NCBI RefSeq assembly: GCF_000701345.1
Contig: NZ_JNIJ01000022.1
Span: forward strand, 1-64,000
From: Bradyrhizobium sp. URHD0069
GTDB lineage: Bacteria; Pseudomonadota; Alphaproteobacteria; Rhizobiales; Xanthobacteraceae
DNA: 64,000 bases
Direction: 5' to 3'
Below the pieces are notes generated by a model, which worked only from the letters and a program-made list of their open reading frames with translations, did not search any database and had not been told where the DNA came from. Made by a program: the position numbers and the translations under genes. Of the stretch, positions 17,775-27,315 are shown one piece after another (within the stretch, counting starts at the first letter, position 1; each line of letters starts with the position of its first letter).

Positions 17775-17900
17775 GGTCGTCCTGCGAACGCAGCGACCCA
17801 TACCGCGCGGCAACTTCGTTTCAGCACTGACGCAGAGGTCTTCTTTTTCAGTATCGAGGCCAGTAGTTATGGATCCCTGCGTTCCGTTCGCAGGGACGGC
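17775..17900. repeat. Short palindromes downstream of the DUF2927 gene
   Basis: Two small hairpins are visible. One is CTGCG-aa-CGCAG at 17782-17793. The other is CCCTGCG-7 bases-CGCAGGG at 17875-17895, part of a gcagggacg-type dispersed repeat. They lie between convergent genes and may help terminate transcription, but neither is followed by a U-tract. Confidence 0.4.
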
Positions 17901-18050
17901 GCGTAAAGAGATCAGACGAAAGCAGCTCGTAGCGGGCAAAGCGAAACGTGCCCACCATTCGACATTCATTCAATTGCTTCGACAGGATTGCTCGTGCGTG
18001 TTCCCGCCGTTTCCCTCTTTTGTGTGAAGCGGACACGATCCTGCGGTGGG

Positions 18051-18803
18051 TTAACCAGCCACGGCTGTACGTGCGGCGGGCTCGGTGACGCCTTCTACGG
18101 TTGCGTGCAGGTGAGTTACGAGCGCGCTGTCCAATCCCAAACGGGCCGCGAGCAATCCAAGGTAGGCGCGTTCGGAAGGGTTGTCGACATCGATCGCGAG
18201 CAGCGATGCCGCGTAGATGCTGGCGGCTTCTTCGGGCGTGCGCGCAGCTTTCGCCACCGCATCGACGTCGAGTGGCTTGCGCAATTCGTCGATCACGAAG
18301 GCTTTGTCGTCGGCGGACAGATTCAATTTGTCCATTTCGGCGAAAATGGTCGCCTGTTCCTTCGCATCAACATGACCGTCAGCCTTCGCCGCTGAAATCA
18401 TGGCACCTAGCAAATGCCGTCCAAGGATTTGCTGTTCGGATTCGCGCGCCGGTGCGAACGGAGTATCGGATGGTGGCGGCAAGAGGCCTGCCGAATTGCT
18501 GCCGACAGTGGATTGGTTGAAATTCTTGCCCGATTGCCAATTCTGATAGGCGCGATAGGCAAGCGCGCCGACGACAGCCACGCCGCCGAGCTGCAAGGCG
18601 CTGCCGGCGAGCTTCCGGCCTTGCTTTGAGCCGAGAACCAATGCTGCGAGCCCCCCGGCAACGGCGCCTCCGCCGATGCCACCCAAGCTACCGCTGAGCA
18701 TGTTGCCGAGAGTGCCCATGCCGCCCGCACCGGGCTCGCGATTGGCCTCTGGACCGCCGGGCGTACCGATAAACTGGTCAAGCAAACGCTTCGCGTCGAG
18801 CAT
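18051..18803 (-). CDS. TerB-family tellurite resistance-like protein (DUF533, YebE-like)
   Basis: A 250-residue protein. The N-terminal half is glycine-rich with one or two weak hydrophobic stretches (GGGAVAGGLAALVLG, LQLGGVAVVGALAYRAY), and the C-terminal half is all-helical (HLLGAMISAAKADGHVDAKE, which matches the TerB/DUF533 core). YebE-type proteins are inner-membrane associated and respond to envelope stress in enterics; the mechanism is unknown. The start has an AGGAGAG site. It is monocistronic and convergent with the DUF2927 gene. The tellurite name comes from fold similarity only. Confidence 0.85.
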   Translation of the reverse strand: MLDAKRLLDQFIGTPGGPEANREPGAGGMGTLGNMLSGSLGGIGGGAVAGGLAALVLGSKQGRKLAGSALQLGGVAVVGALAYRAYQNWQSGKNFNQSTVGSNSAGLLPPPSDTPFAPARESEQQILGRHLLGAMISAAKADGHVDAKEQATIFAEMDKLNLSADDKAFVIDELRKPLDVDAVAKAARTPEEAASIYAASLLAIDVDNPSERAYLGLLAARLGLDSALVTHLHATVEGVTEPAARTAVAG

Positions 18804-18960
18804 GGTGGTTATCTCTCCTGTGATTCTCCCGCCACGTTACTCAGGAAAGACCGGCGACGAATTCACGGCTCGCAAATGCGGCCAAATGTCCCGCAAATCA
18901 ATCCGCTCTACCTGCAAGCGCGGAAATTGTGCCTGATGAGTTTGAAAATAGGAAACCGCG

Positions 18961-19234
18961 GCCGATTGCGGCAGCGTCGTTTGCGATAAACGCACCTGAC
19001 CGGTCTTCTCATGTTGCACGCCTATTCGCGATCGCTTTGGCTGCCACCGCGTTCGGCAGCACTGACAATGTGTCGGCGGGATATTTCGATGTCTACGATC
19101 AGTACCTGATAAACATTCTGTACGACCCCCGCATCGAGGCTGGCATGACCGTTGCTGAGGTGAAGGCGGTACTGCCCGACGTCCTCGCCGACGTCCGCGT
19201 CTGGGTGCGGAAAGCGAATAACCTGGCGGAATAG
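18961..19234 (+). pseudogene. Internally deleted DUF2927 duplicate
   Basis: The first about 100 bases match 16921-17020 and the last about 170 match 17588-17757, with only a handful of base changes (for example ggctggc for ggccggc). The junction falls between ttcggcagc and gacaatgtg, removing about 560 bases. The original ATG is changed to ATA, so any product would need the GTG at 18929. It would encode the signal sequence fused directly to the last 56 residues. It is a recent duplication followed by deletion, with the TerB-family gene between the two copies. Confidence 0.8.
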
Positions 19235-19238
19235 GCGA

Positions 19239-20356
19239 TCAATTCTTTGCGCTGCAGATCGCCTTCAGCGCCGTCCATTCCGCTTCCGTCAGCAGCGGCT
19301 GGCTGCTGGGCGGGCGATCTTCCTTGCTCATGCGCGCCAGCCGGTCCTCGGTCAGCGGATGGCTCGCCAGGATCGACAGGCCCTTGTCGCCTTCCTTTCC
19401 GGTGACGCGAAACATCAATTCGCCCATCGGCTTTGGCGAACGGCCGAGCCGGTGCATCACATCGATGAAAACGTATCGGCATTCTGCTCCGCCTCGCGCG
19501 AATAGGACGCGGTCAGCAGCGAACGCGAAGCAAAAATCAGCGCGCCGGAGCCGATGACGTCGCCGAACAGCAATCCGACCAGAAACGACGTGCCGCCGTT
19601 GTAGATCAGGTTACGCGTGCTGTCGCGATGGCTGAGATGGCCGAGTTCGTGCGCCAGAATGCCGGCGATTTCGTCAGCATTGTCGGCCTTAGCCAGCAAC
19701 CCGTCGAATACATACACCTTGCCGCCGGGCAGCGCGAAGGCATTTGGAATCGGGTTCGACATCACCGCTGATTGCACCGATGTATCGAGTCCCGCAGATT
19801 CGCGAACGGCATTGACGAGTTTGGTGAAAGCCGCTTGCCCCGGCGCATGGTCGCAAACCTTGCCGCCGAACACGGTCTTGACCTGGGAGTCCGCGACATC
19901 GCCCAGCCGGCGTTCGAGGCTCTGCGGCACCAGCGGCGTCAGGCGGTCGGCGGCGAGCGGAACTCCCCACAGGACCACGGCGATGATCGAGATCGCCGCC
20001 GCCAGCGACCAGGCGATGATGGCAGCGATACCGCGGCGGTCGGCAAGATTCTCGTCCATTTTGGGGCAGCGGCTCGTCATATGCTCCGCCGCCCCGGCAT
20101 CGCGGATCTCCAGCCGCGCCAGCGCGGGTGCCGCAAGACAGGTCACGCGGAGGATCCCGGCCGGACTGTCGACGCGGCGGATATCGGCGTAGGACCATCT
20201 CGCCAGAGTGCCGTCATCCTCGTGGATTTCGAGGCCGTCGTTGAAGGCGAGCGAAACGACGTGGCGACGGTTCGACAGCCCGTCGAAATACACCGCCGAC
20301 GGCGGTGGCGAGGCGCCGCCGTCCCCGGAGTCGTTGTCCGTCGCATGGTCGCTCAT
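19239..20356 (-). pseudogene. M48 family metalloprotease, split by a one-base frameshift
   Basis: The main frame starts at 20356 and carries a cytosolic N-terminal domain, one membrane segment (IIAWSLAAAISIIAVVLWGV, about 112-131) and the zinc motif HELGH (236-240), then the third-ligand helix SREAEQNAD. A TTTT run at 19468-19471 (minus strand) shifts the frame to a stop at once. Removing one T restores FIDVMHRLGRSPKP and continues to SHPLTEDRL, the usual M48 C-terminus, ending at 19239. M48 peptidases degrade misfolded membrane or periplasmic proteins. It begins 3 bases after the YjgN gene ends, so the two form an operon. Either pseudogene or sequencing error. Confidence 0.8.
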
Positions 20357-20359
20357 GGC

Positions 20360-21520
20360 CTAAAAGCCTGCGACATCGAGCCCGTCGGCAAAGCCTTCGC
20401 CGAGCGCACTGGCGGGAGTTCCTCTCGAGGAAACATTCGCCGCCGCCGCGATGTTGCGCACCGTCGTCGAAGCCAGCACCCGCACCCAGAGATCGCGCAT
20501 CAGATAGAGCCGCGTCACCACGCCGAGCGCGAGCGCCAGCGCCAGATAGCCGATCGCGGTCAGGATCAGGACCGGGATGCTTTGCGATATCCCGCTCGGC
20601 CCGATGGTTTGCTCGAACGTCGCGCCGCTGACGTTCGCGACCAGCATGGTGCAACCGAACACGTAGAGGCCGAAGACCGTCGACAACAAAAGGGCCCAGC
20701 CGATCACCTTCCAGTAAAGGCCGTGCAGCGCGCCGCGCCGCAAAGTCGATTCGAGTTGCACCCCGCCGAACCGGATCCCAGAAAGCCACCAGCGCCACTG
20801 CACCGCCTTGAACGCCGCATAGAAGAACGGCGCCAGCGGAAACACGACGATCGCCACCGGCGCGAGCAGCCACAGCCACCAGCCTTGCTTGAAGAATTCC
20901 AGGCCCTGGCCTTCGAAACGGCCTTGCAGATCGCCGTACCAGGAGTGCCGCATCTTGTGGCGTTCGAGCGCGGCTTCCCGCCATGGCAGTGCCAGTCCGA
21001 GGGTCGACACGGTCAGCAGGCCCCAGAGCGTGGCGCGTCCCGCATAGGACCAGCCCGAACCGTCCATCCAGAACCGCACCCCGCGCCATACCGTGCGTGT
21101 CAGGCGATAGCGCCGCGCGCGATAGATCGCGAATTGTCCCAACAGATAGAAAAACGCGATCAGGGGAAGACCGGCGAACGCCTGATGGCGTTCAGCTTCA
21201 AGGCCGGCAAGAAAATAGAGCAGATATATCGGCACGAGAATGGCGAGCGCGAACAGGAATCCAATCAGCAGTTCCTTGCCCCGGCCGGTATATTCCGCTG
21301 CATCGCCGTCGATCTGGGTATTCGACCACAAATGACGGCGGATATCGGTGACGAGCCAAAACCGGTAAAAACCCAGGGTGACGAATTCGAGGGCGGCGCC
21401 ACGCCTCACTAGCCGGAAAAACTCACCGCGATCGCCGGAAAACGCCACCGGCACGGAAAGCGGAGGCGGCAAGGGCGAAGGCGATGGCGGCCCCAACGGG
21501 GTCCACTTCATCTCGTTCAC
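20360..21520 (-). CDS. YjgN family membrane protein (DUF898)
   Basis: A 386-residue inner-membrane protein with about six to eight hydrophobic segments, beginning at a GTG with GGAG 8 bases upstream. Two DUF898 repeats are visible, each with the signature of an aromatic-rich stretch before a membrane helix (FFRLVRRGAALEFVTLGFYRF; and the second WRWWLSGIRFGGVQLE). It is directly upstream of and nearly touching the M48 peptidase gene. The YjgN-M48 pairing recurs in proteobacteria, which suggests membrane-protein quality control, but no reaction is known for YjgN. Confidence 0.87.
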   Translation of the reverse strand: MNEMKWTPLGPPSPSPLPPPLSVPVAFSGDRGEFFRLVRRGAALEFVTLGFYRFWLVTDIRRHLWSNTQIDGDAAEYTGRGKELLIGFLFALAILVPIYLLYFLAGLEAERHQAFAGLPLIAFFYLLGQFAIYRARRYRLTRTVWRGVRFWMDGSGWSYAGRATLWGLLTVSTLGLALPWREAALERHKMRHSWYGDLQGRFEGQGLEFFKQGWWLWLLAPVAIVVFPLAPFFYAAFKAVQWRWWLSGIRFGGVQLESTLRRGALHGLYWKVIGWALLLSTVFGLYVFGCTMLVANVSGATFEQTIGPSGISQSIPVLILTAIGYLALALALGVVTRLYLMRDLWVRVLASTTVRNIAAAANVSSRGTPASALGEGFADGLDVAGF

Positions 21521-21597
21521 GGAATCAACTCCAGGGCAGCGGCAAATCAGGATTAAACCACAGATTTACCGGCCCAGACAGATCCGGTTCGACGATT

Positions 21598-22770
21598 TCA
21601 GGCCGACTTGTCGAACAACTCCCGGCCGATCAGCATGCGCCGGATCTCGCTGGTGCCGGCGCCGATCTCGTAGAGCTTGGCGTCGCGCAGCAGCCGGCCG
21701 GTCGGGTAATCGTTGATATAGCCGTTGCCGCCGAGCAACTGGATGGCGTCGAGCGCGCATTGTGTCGCCTTTTCGGAGGCATAGAGAATGGCGCCGGCTG
21801 CATCCTCGCGAGTGGTCTCGCCGCGATCGCAGGCCTTCGCCACTGCGTAGACGTAAGCGCGCGACGCATTCATCGTGGTGTACATGTCGGCAATCTTGCC
21901 CTGCACCAATTGAAAGCTGCCGATCGGCTGACCGAACTGCTTGCGCTCGTGCACATAGGGCATGACCACATCGAGGCAGGCCTGCATGATGCCGAGCGGA
22001 CCGGCGGCCAACACCGCGCGCTCGTAGTCAAGGCCGGACATCAGCACGTTGACGCCGCGGCCGACCTCGCCAAGCACGTTTTCTTCCGGCACTTCGCAAT
22101 TCTCGAATACCAGTTCGCCGGTGTCGGAGCCGCGCATGCCGAGCTTGTCGAGCTTTTGCGCGGTGGAAAATCCCTTCATGCCTTTTTCGATGATGAACGC
22201 GGTGATGCCGCGCGGCCCGGCAGCCGGATCGGTCTTGGCATAGACCACCAGCGTTTCCGCGATCGGACCGTTGGTGATCCACATCTTGCTGCCGTTGATG
22301 ACGTAGCGGTCGCCCTTCTTCTCGGCACGGGTCGACATCGACACCACGTCAGAGCCGGCGCCGGGTTCCGACATCGCCAGCGCACCGACGTGCTCGCCCG
22401 AAATCAGCTTCGGCAGATACTTCCGCTTCTGCGCCTCGTTGCCGTTGCGGCGCAGTTGATTGACGCAAAGGTTGGAATGCGCGCCATAGGATAGCCCGAC
22501 CGCCGCCGACGCGCGCGAGATTTCCTCAACCGCGACGCAGTGCTCGAGGTACCCCAGACCTGATCCGCCGTAGTCCTCCTCGACGGTGATGCCGTGTAGG
22601 CCGAGCGCGCCGATTTTTGGCCAGAGGTCGCGCGGAAACTGGTTGCTCTTGTCGATCTCGTCGGCCCGCGGCGCGATCTCATGGCTCGAGAAATCCTGCA
22701 CGGTTTCGCGTATAGCATCCGCGGTTTCGCCAAGATCGAAATTGAACATCCGATAAGCGTTGGGGATCAT
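21598..22770 (-). CDS. Isovaleryl-CoA dehydrogenase (acyl-CoA dehydrogenase family)
   Basis: A 390-residue FAD enzyme that oxidises isovaleryl-CoA to 3-methylcrotonyl-CoA in leucine catabolism. The start [15 protein letters not shown] follows a GGAGG-like site at about 12 bases. Visible family motifs include the flavin-binding [13 protein letters not shown] and [17 protein letters not shown], the substrate region [15 protein letters not shown], where Glu is the likely catalytic base in this subfamily, and the C-terminal [16 protein letters not shown]. The family length fits. It is divergent from the P450 operon, sharing a 235-base intergenic region. The MCC and HMG-CoA lyase genes that often accompany it are not in the window. 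Confidence 0.9.
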   Translation of the reverse strand: MIPNAYRMFNFDLGETADAIRETVQDFSSHEIAPRADEIDKSNQFPRDLWPKIGALGLHGITVEEDYGGSGLGYLEHCVAVEEISRASAAVGLSYGAHSNLCVNQLRRNGNEAQKRKYLPKLISGEHVGALAMSEPGAGSDVVSMSTRAEKKGDRYVINGSKMWITNGPIAETLVVYAKTDPAAGPRGITAFIIEKGMKGFSTAQKLDKLGMRGSDTGELVFENCEVPEENVLGEVGRGVNVLMSGLDYERAVLAAGPLGIMQACLDVVMPYVHERKQFGQPIGSFQLVQGKIADMYTTMNASRAYVYAVAKACDRGETTREDAAGAILYASEKATQCALDAIQLLGGNGYINDYPTGRLLRDAKLYEIGAGTSEIRRMLIGRELFDKSA

Positions 22771-23005
22771 GGCGGGCGGCCTCCGGGCGAATAGGTGGCT
22801 TGTCTCGCGCACAGCCTTATTCTTTGGAAATGAGCTTGTCACGGGCCGAAGTTGCTGAGAAGGGGGCATCCGGCGGATGGGCGCCGGCCGGACGATTCGA
22901 ATGCGGCAAACACTCCCTTGCCCTGGCGCGCGCAAGGGGATGTAATTCACCCAAATGACCGCTTCCGGACGTAAACCGCAAAGCGGAATATCAGGGAGCC
23001 GCCCC

Positions 23006-24277
23006 ATGCACGGAACGATCGATCTCGCCGGAGATCCCCATCAGAAGGCCGCTCGGGACCGAGCCCATTCCATCCCCCTCGCGGATATCGACGTCAGCCA
23101 GCCCGAGTTGTTCAAGACCGATTCCTTCTGGCCGTATTTCGACCGGCTGCGCAAGGAAGACCCCGTGCACTACTGCAAGGACAGCATGTTCGGGCCATAC
23201 TGGTCGGTGACAAAATACAACGACATCATGGACATCGAGACCAATCATTCGGTGTTCTCGTCGGCGGCATCGCTCGGCGGCATAACCATCCGCGACGTCG
23301 CACCCGACCTGCGCCGCGAAAGCTTCATCGCGATGGATCAGCCGCGCCATAGCGCGCAGCGCAAGACCGTCGCGCCGATGTTCACGCCGACGCATCTCGA
23401 CCAACTCGCGATCAACATTCGCAAGCGATCGGCCGAATGCCTCGACAATCTGCCTGTCAACGACGTGTTCGACTGGGTCGATCGGGTCTCGATCGAGCTG
23501 ACCACGCAGATGCTCGCCGTGCTGTTCGACTTCCCATGGGAGGACCGACGTAAACTGACGCGCTGGTCCGACGTCGCAACCACGCTTCCCGGTCCGGACG
23601 GCGTCGTCGCGACGGAAGACGAGCGACAGGCCGAACTGCTGGAATGCGCGACGTATTTTGGGAAGCTCTGGAAAGAGCGCATCAATCAGCCGCCGAAGAG
23701 CGATCTGTTGTCGATGATGGCGCACAGCGAAGCCACGCGCGACATGGATCCGAAGAATTTCCTCGGCAACCTGATCCTGTTGATCGTCGGCGGCAACGAT
23801 ACCACCCGCAACACTTTGTCGGGCAGCATCTATGCCTTGAACAAGAATCCGGATCAGTACAAGAAGCTGCGCGAAAATCCGGCGCTGATCGATAGTTTCG
23901 TGCCGGAGGTGATCCGCTGGCAGACGCCATTGGCGCATATGCGCCGGACCGCGCTCGAAGACATCGAATTCCGCGGCAAGCAGTTCAAGAAGGGTGACAA
24001 GGTCGTGATGTGGTATGTCTCGGGCAACCGTGACGAAGAGGTGATCGAGCGTCCCTACGAGTTCATTGTTGACCGGGCCCGACCGCGCACCCACCTCTCC
24101 TTCGGCTTCGGCATTCATCGTTGCGTTGGGATCAGATTAGCCGAGCTGCAATTGAAGATCATCTGGGAAGAAATCATGAAACGCTTTGACAATATTGAGG
24201 TGGTCGGCGAACCCAAGCGGGTGTATTCGAGTTTTGTCAAAGGTTACGAGACCCTGCCGGTGCGCATCGCTGGCTGA
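23006..24277 (+). CDS. Cytochrome P450, CYP153-like (copy 1)
   Basis: A 423-residue soluble P450. The ATG at 23006 has GGGAG 9 bases upstream; an earlier in-frame ATG at 22955 has none. The I-helix oxygen-binding motif is VGGNDTTRN, the K-helix pair includes [14 protein letters not shown], and the heme ligand is Cys373 in [18 protein letters not shown] and FGFGIHRC are typical of the CYP153 family and close relatives, which hydroxylate terminal carbons of alkanes or fatty acids. No ferredoxin or reductase is adjacent, so redox partners must be elsewhere. A paralog follows 30 bases later. Substrate not known. Confidence 0.88.
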   Translation: MHGTIDLAGDPHQKAARDRAHSIPLADIDVSQPELFKTDSFWPYFDRLRKEDPVHYCKDSMFGPYWSVTKYNDIMDIETNHSVFSSAASLGGITIRDVAPDLRRESFIAMDQPRHSAQRKTVAPMFTPTHLDQLAINIRKRSAECLDNLPVNDVFDWVDRVSIELTTQMLAVLFDFPWEDRRKLTRWSDVATTLPGPDGVVATEDERQAELLECATYFGKLWKERINQPPKSDLLSMMAHSEATRDMDPKNFLGNLILLIVGGNDTTRNTLSGSIYALNKNPDQYKKLRENPALIDSFVPEVIRWQTPLAHMRRTALEDIEFRGKQFKKGDKVVMWYVSGNRDEEVIERPYEFIVDRARPRTHLSFGFGIHRCVGIRLAELQLKIIWEEIMKRFDNIEVVGEPKRVYSSFVKGYETLPVRIAG

Positions 24278-24307
24278 CTGGCTCAAACATTTTGGGATCG
24301 ATCGACG

Positions 24308-25582
24308 ATGAACGTCCAGAGAACAGTCCGAGCCGACAAGGCCGAGCTTCAGCGCCAGGCGCGCGAGGAGGCCTATTCCACGGCACTGAAGGATTTCCAT
24401 CCCGGCGCGCCACGGCTGTTCCAGAACGACACGCTGTGGCCGTGGTTCGAGCGGCTGCGCAAGGAAGAGCCGGTGCATTACTGCTCCAGCTCGCCGATCG
24501 AACCCTATTGGTCGGTGACCAAATACAACGACATCATGCATGTCGACACCAATCACGGCATCTTCTCTTCCGACGTCAGCCTCGGCGGCATCTTGCTCCG
24601 TGACGTACCACCGGGCTATGACTATCCAAGCTTCATCGCGATGGACCAGCCGCGGCACTCCGCCCAGCGCAAGACCGTGTCGCCGATGTTCACGCCGGCG
24701 CATCTCGACGAACTCGCCGTGCTGATCCGCGAACGCGCCGGCAAGGTGCTCGATGGCCTGCCCCGTAACGAGACCTTCAATTTCGTCGATCGCGTCTCGA
24801 TCGAACTGACCACCCAGATGCTGGCAACGCTGTTCGACTTCCCCTGGGAAGAGCGCCGCAAGCTGACGCGCTGGTCCGACGTCTCGACCGCGCTGCCGAA
24901 AAGCGGCATCGTTGAATCGGCCGAACAGCGCCGCGCCGAGATGGACGAGTGCGCGGCTTATTTCACCAAACTCTGGAACGAGCGCGTCAATGCCGAGCCG
25001 CGCAACGACCTGCTCTCGATGATGGCGCACAGCGAAGCCACCCGGCACATGGACCCCGACAACCTGATGGGCAACATCATCCTGCTGATCGTCGGCGGCA
25101 ATGACACCACCCGCAATACCATGACCGGCTCGGTGCTGGCACTCAACGAAAACCCCGACCAGTATCAGAAGCTACGCGACAATTCGGCGCTGATCGATTC
25201 CATGGTGCCGGAGGTTATCCGCTGGCAGACGCCGCTCGCACATATGCGGCGCACGGCGCTTGTCGATACCGAGATCGGCGGCAAGAAAATCCGCAAGGGC
25301 GACCGGGTCGTGATGTGGTACGTCTCGGGTAATCGCGACGAAGAGGTCATCGAGAACCCCAACGACTTCATTATCGATCGCCCCCGCCCCCGCACGCATC
25401 TGTCGTTCGGCTTCGGTATCCACCGCTGCGTCGGCATGCGGCTTGCCGAGCTGCAGCTCAAGATCGTCTGGCAGGAAATGCTGAAACGGTTTGACAGGAT
25501 CGAGGTGGTCGGCGAACCGAAGCGGGTCTATTCCAGCTTTGTGCGAGGCATCGAGTCCTTGCCGGTACGCATCCCAGCGTGA
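24308..25582 (+). CDS. Cytochrome P450, CYP153-like (copy 2)
   Basis: A 424-residue P450 closely related to the preceding one along its whole length. It has VGGNDTTRN in the I helix, [14 protein letters not shown] in the K-helix region and the heme ligand Cys374 in [10 protein letters not shown]. The main divergence is at the N-terminus and around residues 190-210. It starts at ATG 24308 after GGGATCGATCGACG. Two tandem copies with small differences suggest a duplication with possible division of substrate range. It probably shares one transcript with copy 1. A short repeat-like stretch separates it from the thioesterase. Confidence 0.88.
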   Translation: MNVQRTVRADKAELQRQAREEAYSTALKDFHPGAPRLFQNDTLWPWFERLRKEEPVHYCSSSPIEPYWSVTKYNDIMHVDTNHGIFSSDVSLGGILLRDVPPGYDYPSFIAMDQPRHSAQRKTVSPMFTPAHLDELAVLIRERAGKVLDGLPRNETFNFVDRVSIELTTQMLATLFDFPWEERRKLTRWSDVSTALPKSGIVESAEQRRAEMDECAAYFTKLWNERVNAEPRNDLLSMMAHSEATRHMDPDNLMGNIILLIVGGNDTTRNTMTGSVLALNENPDQYQKLRDNSALIDSMVPEVIRWQTPLAHMRRTALVDTEIGGKKIRKGDRVVMWYVSGNRDEEVIENPNDFIIDRPRPRTHLSFGFGIHRCVGMRLAELQLKIVWQEMLKRFDRIEVVGEPKRVYSSFVRGIESLPVRIPA

Positions 25583-25705
25583 TGGTGGGGCACGCTTGCG
25601 CTTTGCCCACGCTACGTGCTGAGATCCTAGGGTGGGCAACGGCGCATCTGCGCCGTACCCTCCGTTCGCCGGGTCGAGATATACCGACATGAACAGACCA
25701 ACACC
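25583..25705. repeat. Short repeat-like intergenic segment
   Basis: Inverted words gggcacgcttgcgctttgccc and gggcaacggcgcatctgcgccgtaccc form two imperfect hairpins. This resembles a dispersed intergenic repeat of Bradyrhizobium (recalled, not verified; no second copy in the window). It may weaken readthrough between the P450 pair and the CoA genes. Confidence 0.35.
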
Positions 25706-26143
25706 TTGAGTACCGCCCTCAATCCGCCGAGCCTTGCCGAAGCCATTACGGCGACGGGATTCACAGCGGCGGCAGGGTTCCGCATCATCGCCGTCGAATT
25801 GGGGAGCGCCGAGGTTTCACTGCCGCGCCGGCCGGATCTGCTGCAGTTCTTCGGTCATTTTCACGGCGGCGTCATCACCGCGCTGGCCGATCAGGCTGCC
25901 GGGATTGCGGTTACCTCTGGACTGCCCAAGGGGCGGATCGGGGTCACCGTCGAGATCAAGGTCAATTTTCTGAGTCCCGCCGATGGCAGCGAACTCGTGG
26001 CCCGCGCCAAAACCCTGCAAATGTCAGGCTCGATCGGGGTTGCCACGGTCGAAGTCTTCAGCAAAAACGACAGCTCCGAACGCCTCTGCGCATTCTGCAC
26101 CGCCACCATGCGCGCCCTCGATCTGCCAGCCGAGTTCCGATGA
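25706..26143 (+). CDS. PaaI family thioesterase (hot-dog fold)
   Basis: A 145-residue single hot-dog domain protein, starting at TTG 25706; no ATG is available in frame upstream of the domain. The core HFHGGVITALADQAAGIA is the PaaI-type signature, in which an Asp and main-chain residues line the acyl-CoA hydrolysis site, and VEIKVNFLSPADG is the second conserved strand. It hydrolyses an acyl-CoA to free CoA. The stop overlaps the next gene by four bases (ATGA), so translation is coupled. In the cluster it may rescue CoA from dead-end intermediates. Confidence 0.87.
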   Translation: MSTALNPPSLAEAITATGFTAAAGFRIIAVELGSAEVSLPRRPDLLQFFGHFHGGVITALADQAAGIAVTSGLPKGRIGVTVEIKVNFLSPADGSELVARAKTLQMSGSIGVATVEVFSKNDSSERLCAFCTATMRALDLPAEFR

Positions 26144-27306
26144 ACGCAACAGAACAAGACGAATATGCCGACATCCGTGACGCTGTCGCCAAGCTCTGCG
26201 GCCAATTCCCCGGCGAATACTGGCGCAAACTCGACCGCGAGATGGCCTATCCCAGCGCCTTCGTCGATGCGCTGACGCAGGCCGGCTATCTCTCGGTATT
26301 GATTCCGGAAGAATATGGCGGCGCCGGGCTGAAATTGTCGGCCGCGGCCGCGATCCTTGAGGAGATCCAGCGCGCCGGATGCAATGGCGGCGGCTGCCAT
26401 GCCCAGATGTACACCATGGGCACGCTGCTGCGGCACGGCAGCGACGAGCAGAAATCGAAATGGCTGCCGAAGATCGCCAGCGGCGAAGTGCGGCTGCAGG
26501 CGTTCGGCGTCACCGAGCCGACCAGCGGCACCGATACTTCTTCGCTGAAGACATTTGCCAGGCGCGAGGGCAATGACACGTACATCGTCAACGGTCAGAA
26601 AATCTGGACCAGCCGTGCCGAATATTCCGACCTGATGATCCTGTTGGCGCGGACCACGCCAAAGGAGAAATCCAAGAAGCGCACCGACGGCCTGTCGGTG
26701 TTCATCGTCGATATGAAGGCGGCCAAGAACAACGGGCTCTCCATCAGCCCGATCCGCACCATGATGAACCACTCCACCACGGAAGTGTTTTTCACCGACA
26801 TGCGGGTACCGGCGGAAAATCTGATCGGCGAGGAAGGCAAGGGTTTTCGCTACATCCTCTCCGGCATGAATGCCGAGCGCATCCTGATCGCGGCGGAATG
26901 CGTCGGCGACGCCAAATGGTTCATCGCCAAGGCATCAAGCTACGCCAAGGAGCGCACGGTGTTCGACCGCCCCATTGGCCAAAATCAAGGCATCCAGTTT
27001 CCCATCGCAAAAGCCTATGCATCGATGCGCGCGGCCGAACTGATGGTGAAGGAAGCCACCCGGAAATACGAAGCCGGGCTCGATTGCGGCGCCGAGGCCA
27101 ATATGGCCAAGATGCTGGCGGCCGATGCCTCCTGGGAAGCCGCCAATGCCTGCGTGCAGACCCATGGCGGCTTCGGCTTCGCAGAAGAATATGACGTCGA
27201 GCGCAAGTTCCGCGAGACGCGGCTCTATCAGGTGGCGCCGATCTCGACCAATCTTATCCTGTCGTTCCTGGCCGAGCACGTGCTGGGCATGCCCCGCTCC
27301 TATTGA
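26140..27306 (+). CDS. Acyl-CoA dehydrogenase family protein
   Basis: A 388-residue FAD-dependent dehydrogenase. It has an N-terminal helical domain (IPEEYGGAGLKLSAAAAI), the middle beta domain with AFGVTEPTSGTDTSSL and KIWTSRAEYSDLMILLART, and a C-terminal helical domain ending QTHGGFGFAEEYDVER. The start overlaps the thioesterase stop and the end is 9 bases before the CoA-transferase gene, which indicates a shared transcript. The enzyme would introduce a double bond into the CoA ester before the MaoC-like hydratase acts. The chain-length or branched specificity cannot be told from sequence alone. Confidence 0.88.
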   Translation: MNATEQDEYADIRDAVAKLCGQFPGEYWRKLDREMAYPSAFVDALTQAGYLSVLIPEEYGGAGLKLSAAAAILEEIQRAGCNGGGCHAQMYTMGTLLRHGSDEQKSKWLPKIASGEVRLQAFGVTEPTSGTDTSSLKTFARREGNDTYIVNGQKIWTSRAEYSDLMILLARTTPKEKSKKRTDGLSVFIVDMKAAKNNGLSISPIRTMMNHSTTEVFFTDMRVPAENLIGEEGKGFRYILSGMNAERILIAAECVGDAKWFIAKASSYAKERTVFDRPIGQNQGIQFPIAKAYASMRAAELMVKEATRKYEAGLDCGAEANMAKMLAADASWEAANACVQTHGGFGFAEEYDVERKFRETRLYQVAPISTNLILSFLAEHVLGMPRSY

Positions 27307-27315
27307 GAAGATCAG

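Noticed and set aside
19772..21412. A long plus-strand frame opposite the YjgN-M48 genes.
   Set aside because: Very rich in Arg, Gln and His without motifs; the minus strand holds real genes.
22991..24118. A minus-strand frame opposite the first P450.
   Set aside because: It mirrors the high-GC third codon positions of the P450 gene and has no motif of its own; the similar frame opposite the second P450 is the same effect.
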